The notes beneath the pieces are model-generated. The model ran no database searches. It worked only from the letters and a program-made list of their open reading frames with translations, and had not been told where the DNA came from. The translations under genes were made by a program, and so were the position numbers. Shown here piece by piece: positions 7,312 through 8,061 of a stretch of DNA of 8,061 nt. Position 1 is the stretch's first letter, and each line of letters starts with the position of its first letter. The DNA is from Mycobacterium sp. (GTDB taxonomy: Bacteria; Actinomycetota; Actinomycetes; Mycobacteriales; Mycobacteriaceae): positions 1 through 8,061 of the forward strand of contig JAHFVB010000215.1 in NCBI GenBank assembly GCA_023264755.1, read 5' to 3'.

Positions 7312-8061
<750 letters not shown>

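Overview
The window is high-GC actinobacterial DNA whose gene content and order match the acn - Rv1476-like - ripA - ripB - moxR1 - DUF58 - VWA - fabG1 locus of mycobacteria. Protein sequences such as the FabG1 (MabA) N-terminal half and the RipA/RipB NlpC/P60 domains look mycobacterial. The gene order fits M. smegmatis-type species better than M. tuberculosis, because no Rv1482c-like gene lies between the VWA gene and fabG1. Species cannot be fixed from the sequence alone. All family and gene names here come from recalled family knowledge, not from a search.

Layout. (1) 1-860, minus strand: the first 286 codons of aconitase (acn), running off the left edge. (2) 861-1021: a divergent intergenic region with a plausible acn promoter and ribosome binding site, plus a -10-like box that would make the next gene leaderless. 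(3) 1022-1591, plus: a small tail-anchored membrane protein of the Rv1476 family. (4) 1592-1812: an AT-richer, dyad-rich regulatory gap with several GTGAC repeats. (5) 1813-4007: ripA and ripB, tandem NlpC/P60 peptidoglycan endopeptidases overlapping by 1 nt. (6) 4008-4153: a short gap holding small hairpins and a strong Shine-Dalgarno. (7) 4154-7311: moxR1 (AAA+ ATPase), a DUF58 protein and a membrane-anchored VWA protein, a classic MoxR cassette. A possible 21-codon ORF lies between the last two. (8) 7312-7407: a 96-nt gap holding the fabG1 promoter. (9) 7408-8061: fabG1, beta-ketoacyl-ACP reductase of FAS-II, running off the right edge; inhA normally follows.

How the genes may work together. 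RipA and RipB cut peptide cross-links in septal peptidoglycan during daughter-cell separation. The MoxR1/DUF58/VWA trio is probably a chaperone-like machine acting at the membrane, and MoxR1 has been reported to assist RipA export in M. tuberculosis. The block is flanked by a TCA-cycle enzyme and the start of the mycolic-acid elongation operon. No mobile element, tRNA, rRNA or CRISPR was seen. The cassette is known rather than new. The less expected points are the missing twin-arginine pair in RipA, the uncertain RipB start, the small ORF at 6228-6293, and the predicted leaderless starts.
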